Below the pieces are notes generated by a model. It worked only from the letters and a program-made list of their open reading frames with translations, searched no databases and was not told where the DNA came from. Made by a program: the position numbers and the translations under genes. 12,956 nucleotides of DNA from Bacteroidales bacterium UBA3824 (lineage in GTDB: Bacteria; Bacteroidota; Bacteroidia; Bacteroidales; UBA3824): assembly GCA_002393195.1 (NCBI GenBank), contig DGIK01000022.1:1-12956 (forward strand), written 5' to 3'. Shown in pieces: positions 1-9,100 of this stretch. Each line of letters starts with the position of its first letter. Within the stretch, counting starts at the first letter, position 1.

Positions 1-965
1 ACTTCTCCGTCTTCCACTCCGCCACACGCCTTGTCTCAGACGAGAACGACACGCCGATTTTGAACAGTTTGCGACCGTCGGCAGAGAATGGCAGGGCATA
101 TTCCTTGCTGTTGATTTGGTCGAGGGCTTCTTGTGCGGGCTTATCGAGTTTAAACTCAAAGACGTAGATGTATTGCGGTGTCTTTACCACGGCGTCCATA
201 CGTCCGTCTGACGTGGCGCGTTCCACTTCGCCGTAAAAGCCCAACAACTTGAATATCAAATAAAAAACATTCTGAAAATACAACTCCGCCTCGCCAACTA
301 TCTGATAACTATTGTCGGCAAGAAAGGCGGCAAGACGTTTCATAAAGCCATCGCAATCACCATTATAAACGTCCTCGATGAAATTGGTGATGTCAAATTC
401 GCCGTCCCTATTGTTAGGCAAATTGAAATAAGTCTTCAGCACACCATAAAACGCCTTCAACTCAGCGCGAACCAAGTCTTGGAGTTCTGGGTTAAGGATG
501 TTATTTAGCAACGGTTTGTCATATTCGTCCACAAGGATTACAACGTCTTTGCCGGTTTGATTGTGGACGGCGGTTACAAGTCTCAGGAAACGTGTCGATA
601 GTTCGCTTTTTGATTGAAGACCATATTGTGTTTCATAGTCTTCCAACCTGTCACTCAACGAGTTTTGAAAGTTTTGAAGGCTGTCGTATTTCGCGCTGTT
701 GAAATCAAAATACAAAATGGGATACTTCTCCCATTTAGATTCGAGTGTCTCCATCTTTGTGCCAACAAAAAGTTCCTTCCGCCCTTCAAAATATGCCTTC
801 AACGTACTGAGCGTAAGGCTCTTGCCAAAACGCTTTGGGCGAGATAGGAAATAACAAGCCTTTTTGTTGGCTATTCTGTATATCATATCGGTCTTGTCGA
901 GATAGACGAAGTTGCCCCTCTATCAACGACGAAAACGCCTGTATGCCAATTGGAATTTCTTTCAT
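1..965 (-). pseudogene. Broken AAA-ATPase-like / PD-(D/E)XK nuclease-fold protein (frameshifted, internally deleted, runs off left edge)
   Basis: Seen: an ATG at 963-965 opens the family's usual N-terminus (MKEIPIGIQ.FSSLIE), but a GGGG run (915-918 on the plus strand) shifts the frame. Continuing from the ATG gives only 59 codons before a TGA at 786-788. The correct frame resumes at 913 (NFVYLDKTDMIYRI) and is open to base 1. It carries a Walker A-like RPKRFGKS (about 811-841), Walker B VVILVDEYDKP (about 506-545) and a C-terminal nuclease-fold stretch with GRMDAVV and VFEFKLD (about 142-200). The TAG at 920-922 rules out an upstream start in that frame. Around 415-440 the ATPase motif FYGVLKT jumps almost directly to the pre-nuclease segment GEFDITNFIEDV, so about 200 residues are missing relative to the usual 500-530. 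Known: these proteins (AAA-ATPase-like plus DUF1703-type domains) are abundant in Bacteroidales and of unclear function. Inference: a decaying copy. A shorter product could start at the in-frame ATG at 886. Confidence 0.85.
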
Positions 966-984
966 AATTGCGAATTATTTGCCG

Positions 985-1016
985 CAAATCTAAAAAATAA
1001 TATCTACATCCCCAAA
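985..1016 (-). promoter_or_regulatory. Bacteroidetes-type promoter of the broken ATPase gene
   Basis: On the minus strand, TTTG (1013-1016) is followed after exactly 20 bases by TAGATTTG (985-992). This is a perfect match to the Bacteroidetes primary-sigma consensus TTTG / 19-21 bases / TAnnTTTG. The start codon at 965 leaves a leader of only about 15 bases. The promoter is therefore intact although the gene behind it is broken. Confidence 0.6.
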
Positions 1017-1024
1017 TTTTTATA

Positions 1025-1032
1025 TAAATTTG
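1025..1032 (+). promoter_or_regulatory. Candidate -7 element for the DUF2520-UbiA operon
   Basis: TAAATTTG matches the Bacteroidetes -7 consensus TAnnTTTG and lies 22 bases before the ATG at 1055. No TTTG or TTG stands at the expected -33 distance (about 1000-1005), so this is weaker than the divergent promoter on the other strand. It sits in an AT-rich, nearly palindromic stretch at 1014-1031. The leader would be very short. No Shine-Dalgarno sequence is seen; the bases before the ATG are A-rich, as usual in this phylum. Confidence 0.35.
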
Positions 1033-1054
1033 CGCTGCAAATCAGACAAAATCT

Positions 1055-1819
1055 ATGAACATTTTTATCATTGGCAACGGCAACCTCGCGTACAGCCTTG
1101 TACCGGCAATACAAGGTGCGGAGCATTGTGTATCGGGAGTTTACAGTCGCAAAAATCCTTGCGCGATTCCCGATGACGCCGACATTTATATAATATGCAC
1201 CGCCGACGCCGGAATCGCCGACGCTGCCGCATTGCTCCCGCCCGACAAGGTTGTGGCTCATACATCTGGCTGCACGGGCATCGACGTATTGAGCGGACGG
1301 TTTGAGCGTTGCGGTGTGATATACCCCGTGCAGACTTTCACAAAAGGTGTCAAGGTGGATTTTGCAAACGTGCCGCTGATGGTGGAAACCGTTGGTTTTA
1401 TTGATGATAATAATAATGACAACAACGCAAACCCCATCGTGCAACTCGCCCGCTCGCTCTCACGCGACGTGCGCACATTGGATTCCGCACAACGCCGCGC
1501 ACTGCACCTCAGCGCGGTGTTCGCCTGCAATTTCGTAAATCATTCGATAGCCGCTGCAAGGCTCATCGCCAACGAAAACGGCATCGACTTTGCCCTCCTG
1601 CGCCCGCTCCTCGACGAAACCATCCGCAAGGCGACCAAAGGCGACCCGATACTCGGTCAGTCGGGACCAGCCGTGCGTGGCGACGAAAATACGATGCGCC
1701 TGCATGAAGAATTGCTCGCCCGACACACTCATTTGCTCTCGCTCTACATCGTGGAGAGTATGAGCATCAAGGACTTGTCGCAAAAATATTCCCAAGGCCT
1801 CCCCCATCCCAACCATTAA
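1055..1819 (+). CDS. Rossmann-fold, DUF2520 domain protein
   Basis: 254 residues with no signal peptide, so cytoplasmic. Residues 1-12 hold the glycine-rich dinucleotide-binding loop (IIGNGNLA) after the first beta strand. VVAHTSG (66-72) and YPVQTFTK (90-97) are the usual Rossmann-half motifs of this family. Residues 146-163 (QRRALHLSAVFACNFVNH) begin the helical C-terminal DUF2520 half, which continues with DETIRKA (187-193) and QSGPAVRGD (202-210). The protein resembles the F420/NADP-reductase and ketopantoate-reductase group of oxidoreductases. A dehydrogenase or reductase role is inferred; the substrate is unknown. An Asn/Asp-rich insert (residues 117-125) separates the two halves. The ATG at 1055 is chosen because the nucleotide-binding strand starts immediately after it. 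It is the first gene of a two-gene operon, 12 bases before the prenyltransferase. Confidence 0.85.
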   Translation: MNIFIIGNGNLAYSLVPAIQGAEHCVSGVYSRKNPCAIPDDADIYIICTADAGIADAAALLPPDKVVAHTSGCTGIDVLSGRFERCGVIYPVQTFTKGVKVDFANVPLMVETVGFIDDNNNDNNANPIVQLARSLSRDVRTLDSAQRRALHLSAVFACNFVNHSIAAARLIANENGIDFALLRPLLDETIRKATKGDPILGQSGPAVRGDENTMRLHEELLARHTHLLSLYIVESMSIKDLSQKYSQGLPHPNH

Positions 1820-1831
1820 AAACAACGAAAA

Positions 1832-2809
1832 ATGAAAACACACGCATTTCTTAGACTTATCCGTTACAAAAACCTGATAATGATGGCGTTGATGATGTTG
1901 ATGATGAAACTCTGCGTCATCGACCCAATCATCAAATTGTTTAACCTCACGCCGACTTTCACGTATTTGGATTTCATAATCCTTACCCTCGCCCAAATCC
2001 TCGTGGCGGCGGGCGGCTACATCATCAACGATTATTTTGACATGAAGGCAGACCGCATCAACCGTCCCGACACCCAAATCGTTGGCGGCGAGGTAACACG
2101 CGGCTCCGCCACCAATTACCATCTTGCGACGAGCATTGCGGGCTGCGTGCTTGGGATGTTGGTGTCGATGAGGGTAGGATTTTGGCAATTAGGGCTGATA
2201 TTCCCCTTTGAAGTGGGATTGCTGTGGTTTTATTCATCGGCATACAAAGGAATGTTTTTGGTGGGCAACTTGGTGGTGGCGTTTCTTGTGGCTACGTTGC
2301 CATTCCTGCCGTCGCTGTACGAATACAGAGGCCTCATCGCCGTTGACGACCCCGCAATACAAGCCGGCGCATTCGACCCGACGGTCATCATATATTGGAG
2401 CGTGGGAATGGCGGCGTTTGCCTTCCTTACCACAATGATGCGCGAAATCATCAAGGACATCGAAGACGTCGAGGGCGACACCGAACAGGGTTGCCGCACG
2501 ATGCCCATCGTAATAGGAATCACGGCAAGCAAAATAGTGGCAAGCATATTGATTTTGGCGACCATTGCGGGTGTGGTTTTCGCATATTACAATTATTTGG
2601 GCAAAGAGTTCAAATCGGGCATCTACCTCGGCGTGGCGGTGGTATTGCCGCTGATTGTCTTGTTGGTGAAATTGATAATGTCGTCCACAAAAGCACAATT
2701 CCACCTTTGCAGCACAATTTCCAAAATAATAATGCTCTTGGGAATGTTGTATTTGGTGATAGTGTGGTACAATTTCACGTATTTCAAGGTGGAAGATATT
2801 TTGGAATAA
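1832..2809 (+). CDS. UbiA-family prenyltransferase (geranylgeranylglycerol-phosphate geranylgeranyltransferase-like)
   Basis: 325 residues and strongly hydrophobic, with about eight or nine membrane helices: an inner-membrane enzyme. Both aspartate-rich, Mg2+/diphosphate-binding motifs of the UbiA superfamily are complete. The first is NDYFDMKADRINRP (residues 66-79, with D67, D70 and D74), and the second is DIEDVEGD (209-216, with D209, D212 and D216) preceded by REIIK. Known: UbiA enzymes move a polyprenyl chain from its diphosphate onto an acceptor such as hydroxybenzoate, naphthoate or a glycerol phosphate. Bacteroidetes copies with this second motif are commonly annotated as geranylgeranylglycerol-phosphate geranylgeranyltransferase, but their true acceptor is not established. 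The N-terminal helix is very Met-rich (residues 17-25) owing to repeated ATG codons. The 12-base A-rich gap from the DUF2520 gene implies one transcript, ending at the hairpin at 2860-2899. Confidence 0.88.
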   Translation: MKTHAFLRLIRYKNLIMMALMMLMMKLCVIDPIIKLFNLTPTFTYLDFIILTLAQILVAAGGYIINDYFDMKADRINRPDTQIVGGEVTRGSATNYHLATSIAGCVLGMLVSMRVGFWQLGLIFPFEVGLLWFYSSAYKGMFLVGNLVVAFLVATLPFLPSLYEYRGLIAVDDPAIQAGAFDPTVIIYWSVGMAAFAFLTTMMREIIKDIEDVEGDTEQGCRTMPIVIGITASKIVASILILATIAGVVFAYYNYLGKEFKSGIYLGVAVVLPLIVLLVKLIMSSTKAQFHLCSTISKIIMLLGMLYLVIVWYNFTYFKVEDILE

Positions 2810-2859
2810 TGACAAATCAACACACACAAAAAAACTCTTATTCAAACTTTTTTGGAACA

Positions 2860-2899
2860 AAAAAATCCCTGACCATCGATAAATAGTCAGGGATTTTTT
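2860..2899. terminator. Bidirectional intrinsic terminator between convergent genes
   Basis: AAAAAATCCCTGAC (2860-2873) pairs perfectly with GTCAGGGATTTTTT (2886-2899), giving a 14-bp stem with a 12-base loop. A-runs on one arm and T-runs on the other provide a U-tract in both directions. It can end the prenyltransferase operon (stop at 2809) and the giant minus-strand gene (stop at 2936). Confidence 0.9.
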
Positions 2900-2909
2900 A
2901 TTTACAGGG

Positions 2910-2926
2910 GCGGACGAGCCGTCCGC
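2910..2926. repeat. GC-rich hairpin, possibly a REP-like palindrome
   Basis: GCGGAC (2910-2915) and GTCCGC (2921-2926) form a perfect 6-bp stem around a GAGCC loop. It lies in the 36 bases between the terminator and the stop codon of the giant gene. It is GC-rich in an AT-rich intergenic strip and occurs only once in this window, so whether it is a dispersed repeat cannot be decided here. It may also assist termination or protect the mRNA 3' end. Confidence 0.4.
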
Positions 2927-2935
2927 ACTCCAATC

Positions 2936-3172
2936 TTACTGTACAATCACTCTGAACGTCAACTTCTTGCCGTCTGCCACTGCTACGCCGGTGTATTGTC
3001 CGGCGGGGAGGGCGATGTGGTTGATGGCGGATGCGTTGTCGATACGTTTCACCATTACGCCGTTGGCATTGTAGATGACGATTGTAGCGTTGCCGTCGAT
3101 ATTCTCAGCATCTGCGATTTCTACGGTGAAATCTTGGTTGGCAACTGTGGGGTTGGGGTAAACCTTCACCGA
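2936..3172 (-). other. T9SS type A (Por) C-terminal sorting domain
   Basis: Residues 3122-3199 of the giant protein. The domain opens with SVKVYPNP, has a middle strand VIYNANGVMVKRI, then LPAGQYTGVAVADGKK and a final LTFRVIVQ at the very C-terminus. This is the order expected of the TIGR04183-type sorting domain, which takes a protein through the type IX pore and is usually removed when the protein is attached to the outer surface. Confidence 0.9.
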
Positions 3173-6100
3173 TGCAACTTTCGCAGACTTCTTGACAGAT
3201 ACCGTGGGAACAAACGGACAGGAGAACACCACGCCGCCGTCTGCCCTGCCAACCTTCACAGCATACACCACGCTCAAAAGTCCGTCGGTCTCTTGGTAAT
3301 ACTGACCCGTAACACCTGTAAGCGGTCTGAGGTTGTTTTGGTAATCCTCCCTAAACCACTGGTAAGACACAAACTCGTTTTCAGGATTGGGAACATATAC
3401 AACGTCGTCCCATTTGGTCTTTATAACGGTATTTTCGCCGCTAACTGCGCCGTCGAGGTAGAATACCTGAGAGAATGCCTCACTTTGCGTCTCAGCGTCG
3501 GAATTTTCGAGGGTAACGCTTACGGTGTATTTGCCGTACTTCAAGTTTTCAGGAAGAACGATGTCGATTGGTTGATTGTCGTCCGGGTAGTCGCTGATGA
3601 TGTCCTCTACAGGCTCATCGTCACCGATTTGTTCCTCACGGTTGAAATGAACTCTGTATGTAAGCGGCATACCTTTGGACTCCTTGAATACGACGCTAAT
3701 CTTGTCGCCGCCGCAGAAATGCTCGTAATCCTTCTGCTCGGTGGCTTCCAGATAGTTGATAGCCTTCTGACGTTTCATCTCCCATTCTGCCGTAGCCTTG
3801 ATGTCTTCCTTCAAGATTTCGCCGTCGATGATGGTATTATTGGCTACGTACTTGTAAGCATCGTTGCCAGAAAGTTCGTAGGAGATTGTAATCTTCTGTT
3901 TGCCAGGCTTTTGGGTTGCGTATTCAGCAGTTGCAACTATGGAAACATCGTCGCCATCTACTACGTTCTTGATTTCGGTGGGCTGCTTGGTAACGAGGGC
4001 GGTCTTGTTGCCGTCGTAAGTCTTGGTGGTCTCCACTTCCACGCCAACTACTTCAAGTTCGCGACCCTTTACGGAGATTGATACCTGAGCCTCGGATGCC
4101 GTGGTGAAGTTGTCGGGATTGTAAGTAGCTATGATGGTGTATTGCTCGCCTTGCTTGTTGGGTCTGAGGAGTTCGCCGTCGGCAAAATTGTAAGTGATGT
4201 TGCCATTGTAGGTTTCATCAACGGTAGCCTTAATGCCTTCGCCAATCTTAGCCACGCCGTATTCCAATTCGTCGCCGTCCTTTACGTTGAATGTAATGAC
4301 GGGTTTCTTGGGCAGAATTGTAAATTCCTTCGACATCTTGAATCCTTCGTAGTTGCCAATGCCGGTAACTTCTGCAACGCCAGTGCCGGGAGTGATGTTG
4401 TTGGTATAAGCAACTATGTAATCGGTTTCTTCAAGATTGTTGGTGCCGTCGCTTACATATACAGCGGGCTTGATTTCGCTGCCAGACTCAATGTACTTGA
4501 CGCCATCGAAGAACTCGATAGTAGCCGTGCCGCTGATGTTGCGCGGAAGGATTCGATAGTTGATTGACTTGGTGCCAGTGAAATTGCCTATGCCCTGAGC
4601 GATAATTTCATAACGTCCAGCGTTGGTCTTGGATGTTGCGCCCGACACCGTGTAATTGACATCACGTTGGAGCGCGTAACCGTTGATTTTGAGGTCAAAA
4701 ACGGGGATGATTTCCTCGCCGGTGTATTCAAACTCACTAATGCCGTCCTTGAACTCTACCACCACTGTCTCGCGGCTGATGTCGTAAGGCTCAATAGTGT
4801 ATGTAGTGGTGGCAGTGCCATCATAATTGCCTTTACCTGTGAAGGTTACGGTATAAGTACCGGCGTTGCTATTGCCCTCGTTGCCAGTGATTGTGTAGTC
4901 GGTGTCGGCTACAAGTTCATTGCCGTTGGCATCAGTAAGGGTGTACTTAGGTGCAAACGCAGTAGTACCATACACAAAGGATGTTTTGTCGGCAGTTACC
5001 ATATCGGCAGAGAGCAGGCAGGGCTTGATTACGTAATCGTCGCCCTTCAGCGAGAATCCAGCATAATTACCTTTGCCTGTGATGGTTACCGATACATTGC
5101 CGGCATTAACATTGTCGGAAAATTCCACTTCGTAATCGGCATCAGCTATCAAAACATCGTCGCCATAATTTACCGTAACAGTAGGCTGCTGCGGCTGTCC
5201 GTTGTATGTGAAGTCGGTAGTGCTGTATTTGATTGTTACATTGTCAACGTCAACATCAACAGGAGTAATCATGTATTTGGCAGTGGTCTCGCCGTTGTAA
5301 TGTCCATCCTCAACAGCGGTAAATGTTACCGTATATTCGCCGACATTTACATTGCCTTCCGTGCCTGTCATCGTAAAATCTGTACCAGAGACGAGGGTGT
5401 AGTCGTTTTTGTCTTTGAGGGTGAATGTGGGAGCTTGTGCGGTCTTGTTGTACTCGAATGAGCTTGGGGTCGCCGTAATATACACGTCAGACATCTCAAT
5501 CTTCTTGATGGTGAAGTTGGCAATCTTCTGACCGCCCTGATATTTGCCGCGACCCGTTACCGTGATTACAGCCGTACCGGGCTCCTTGTTGGAATTGTAA
5601 GACAGAATGTAATCAACACCTTCCACGAGGTCTTTGCCGAGGTCGATGATTTTTTCAACGGGCTTGATTTCCGCGCCGGTGTAGGTAAACTCATCGACAC
5701 CGCCGATGAAGATGATTTCGGCATCGTCGATGCTGCGCTCGGTGATTTTGTAGGTAGTAGAAATTGCATCCATGTAGTTGCCCTTACCAGTGAAGACCAC
5801 AGTATAGCCGTCTCCAACTTCGATATTGTTGTCATAACCGCTTACAGTGTAGTCCTTGCCTTCTTCGAGGGTGTTGCCGTATTTGTCTTTGGCAATTACA
5901 GCGGGGAATATCGGCTCACCAGTGTAACCAACGCTCCACTTGCCATTTTTGGGCTCGAAGGTAACATTTTCCATCGGCATCGGCACAATCTTAAATTGCA
6001 CCGTGTTTTTGGATTGTCCGGCATAGTTGCCAGTGCCTTCCACAGTGGCTTTTGCAACGCCAACTTTCACTGCATCCTCATAACTTACATTGTAATCCTT

Positions 6101-9100
6101 GCCAAATTCGAGAAGTTTATCGCCGATTTTTACGGTGAGATTTATGGTCTGCGCCTTGCCGGTGTAAACTTTTTCGAGTTCGTCGGTAGTTACGGTGGCA
6201 TCCTCGATGTTGCAGCCACGGATTTCGTAATTGCCGGTTACAACGCCGGTGTAATTGCCCTTGCCGGTGAAGTCGATGACGTAAATGCCGGCCTCGATGT
6301 TTTTGGAGTAGTCGCCGGTGGTGTAGTCGTCGTCGGTAAGGGTGATGTCGCCGTCACGGAGCGCAAACTTAGCAACCTGAGCCTCGCCATTATAAACGAT
6401 GTCATTGTCGTCTGCCCTTACAGCCACAACATTGTCCATGCTGCGCGGCGCGATGGTGAAGTATGCGGTCTTGCTTGAATATTCGTACTTGCCCAAACCG
6501 TTGAGTATCACCTCGGCCTTGTCGGATGCGTTTACATTATTATTATACTCAATTGTAAAATCAGTGCCAGCCACAAGCTCGTTGTCGCCGTTGAGCACCT
6601 TTACGCTGGGCTTCTTCTCCGTGCCGTCGTAGGTGAAGGGACCGTCGGTAAATTCTACAGTTGCATCTTCGAGCGACTTATCTACGATTCTGTAATTGGC
6701 GTTGATAGTGCCGGTGTAATTGCCGATGCCCGATGCAGTGATATTGTAAGAGCCAATTTTGGTGTTGCCGGGATTATCGAGGGTGTAGTCGGTGTTCTCT
6801 ACGAGAGTGTTGCCGTATTTGTCCACAATGTTTACAACAGGCTTGATGAGTTCGCCCGTAACCTTGAAATTGGTCTTGCCACCGTCAAAAACAATCTCTG
6901 CGTAATTTTCAAGGCTGAGCTTGGTGATGGCGTACTTGGCGGTAGTCTCGCCGGTGTAGTTGCCAGGCTCAACAGCCGTAAATTTCACCGTGTAACCATC
7001 GGCAACGTCTGTCTTGGCAAGGTCGCCGGAGATGGTGTAGTCGGTATTAGCCGTCAATGTAATGCCATTGACTGAAAGCGCAAATTCAGGATTCTGAGGT
7101 CCACGGTTGTACGGGAGTTCTGCGTTCTGCGGCTCTACAGTAACCTTGGAGAGGTCGAGCGGCGCAATCTTGAACGTGGCGGTCTCGATTGCATTTTTGT
7201 AGTTGCCAATGCCAATTACCTTCACATTGGCAGTGCCGGCGTTGATATTGTTGGTGAATATCACGGTGAAGTCCTTGTCGGCGGAAAGAGCGTCGCTGCC
7301 GTCTTTTACGGCAATTGCAGGCTCAATTGCAGAGCCGCTAAACACCTGGTCGGCGATTTCGTCCACAGTGGCGATGGTGATGTCACGCGGGGTGATTTCG
7401 TAATTGCTTGTGGTCTCGCCGGTATAATCGCCCTTGCCGGTGAATGTAACGGTGTATTGGTCAACATCGATATTATTTTCGATGGACGACATCGTGTAAT
7501 CCGTACCCGCAACAAGCTGAATAGTGCCATATACAAGCGTGTATTCAGGAGCTTGCGCCTCCTTGTTGTATTCGAGGGATGTAGAAGCCGACTTGACAGC
7601 CACCGCCACCTCCTTGAGATTGCGCGGAGCGATGTAGAATCCGAAAGTAGCCTTGCCAGCGTATTCGCCACGACCACGTACAGCCGCTGCGGCGTTGCCA
7701 GCGTGGACGTTGTTGGAATAGCCTTCGAGAATGTAATCAACATTTTCTTTCAAGGTGTAATCGCCGTCGGTAAGCACAAGCGCGGGGGTGATTTCCTCGC
7801 CGGTGAATGTGGACGATTCGGGATTGAATGTGTAAGAGCAAGCCGCGATGTCCTTCTTCCACATTGCATAGAGTGTGGTGTTTTCGTTGATACGAACAGA
7901 TTCCTCGTCTTCGTATGCCGTGCCAGTGCCATCGGGTTCGGTGTTCCAATTTACGAAATAATGACCAGCATAATTGAAGGAGTTGGCGTTGAGCTTGGCG
8001 GGTGTAGCCGATACGCTCGATACCGATTGATAAGCCAACGTGCCAGAATTGTTGTCGTTGAAGGTGATGATATAGATATTGTCGGCGGTGAAATAGCCCT
8101 TGCCATCACGGCAGACGTTGGGATAATCTTCGCCGTCGGCGTATTTGCAGAATGTATTGTCGGTGCCGATGCCCACGAGAGCCTTGTCGCCAGCAAACAT
8201 TCCCGACATCGAGGGATTGGTCTTAGCCCAATTGTCGGTGGCGTTGGCAAGTATCGTGTGGAGCGCGGTACAATTGCCAAACATACCGTCCATCTTGGTA
8301 ACTTTGGCGGTATTGAACGACTTTACATTAATCTCCTCCAACGATGCGCAACCGTAGAACATCTTGCTCATATCGGTAACATTGCCGGTATTGAAATTGG
8401 AAAGGTCTATTGCAGAGAGCGTCTTGCAACCCTCAAACATACTTGCCATACTCGTTGCCTCGGAGGTATTGAGCTTGTCGGGATTGATGATTGAGGTGAG
8501 CTTGTCGGCACCTGCAAACCAATATGCCGTGGAGGTCGGGCTTACATTGGCAAAATTTTCCTTGAAATTGACTGTAACAAGGTCGCCGAGGATTTCGCCC
8601 CAAGCGGGCTTGCCGTCCACGGGCGATTTGGCGATGGCGTCGCCGCTCCATACCTTTGTAGCCTTGTGACCATCCACGTATGAAACGCCCGCCTTGTAGA
8701 TATTCTCATCAAGTACAAAGGTAAGAGTGGAATTTGATTCTGTCCACACGGCATACGCGCTCTTGATGGAGTAGAATGCGTAGTTGATACCGGTATAATT
8801 GCCGATGCCTTCCAATTCTACCATATATTCCTCGCCGTCGATATTTGCGCTTACGTCGGTAAGCAACTTGTAATCAACATCCTTTGCGAGCTTGTTGCCA
8901 TTGCCGTCGGTAAGCACGAAATCGGGGCATTGAGCCTCGCCATTATAGACAAAGATAGCGTTTTCGGGTTCGATGTTGACATCAGTGAGGTCGTAGGGGG
9001 CAATTTCATACTTGACCGTGAACACGCCCGCATAAATGCCCTTGCCGAAAATCTCCACATTGTACGTGCCGACATTGATATTGTCGGTGGGGTACTTGAT

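Noticed and set aside
614..847. A 77-codon plus-strand frame at the left end
   Set aside because: It lies opposite the Walker A to Walker B part of the broken ATPase gene, whose minus-strand frame has recognisable motifs.
910..922. Programmed frameshift in the ATPase gene
   Set aside because: A lone GGGG run lacks the usual slippery heptamer and the family is not known for recoding. With the internal deletion also present, mutation or sequencing error is simpler.
1460..2188. A 242-codon minus-strand frame across the DUF2520/UbiA junction
   Set aside because: It spans two well-supported plus-strand genes with clear family motifs. The His-rich, motif-free translation is typical of an antisense shadow.
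2996..4081. A 361-codon open frame on the plus strand opposite the giant gene
   Set aside because: Antisense shadow of the repetitive giant gene. Its translation has low complexity and resembles no family, and no promoter or start context precedes it. The same holds for long plus-strand frames at 4667-5461, 7457-8494 and 9492-10328.
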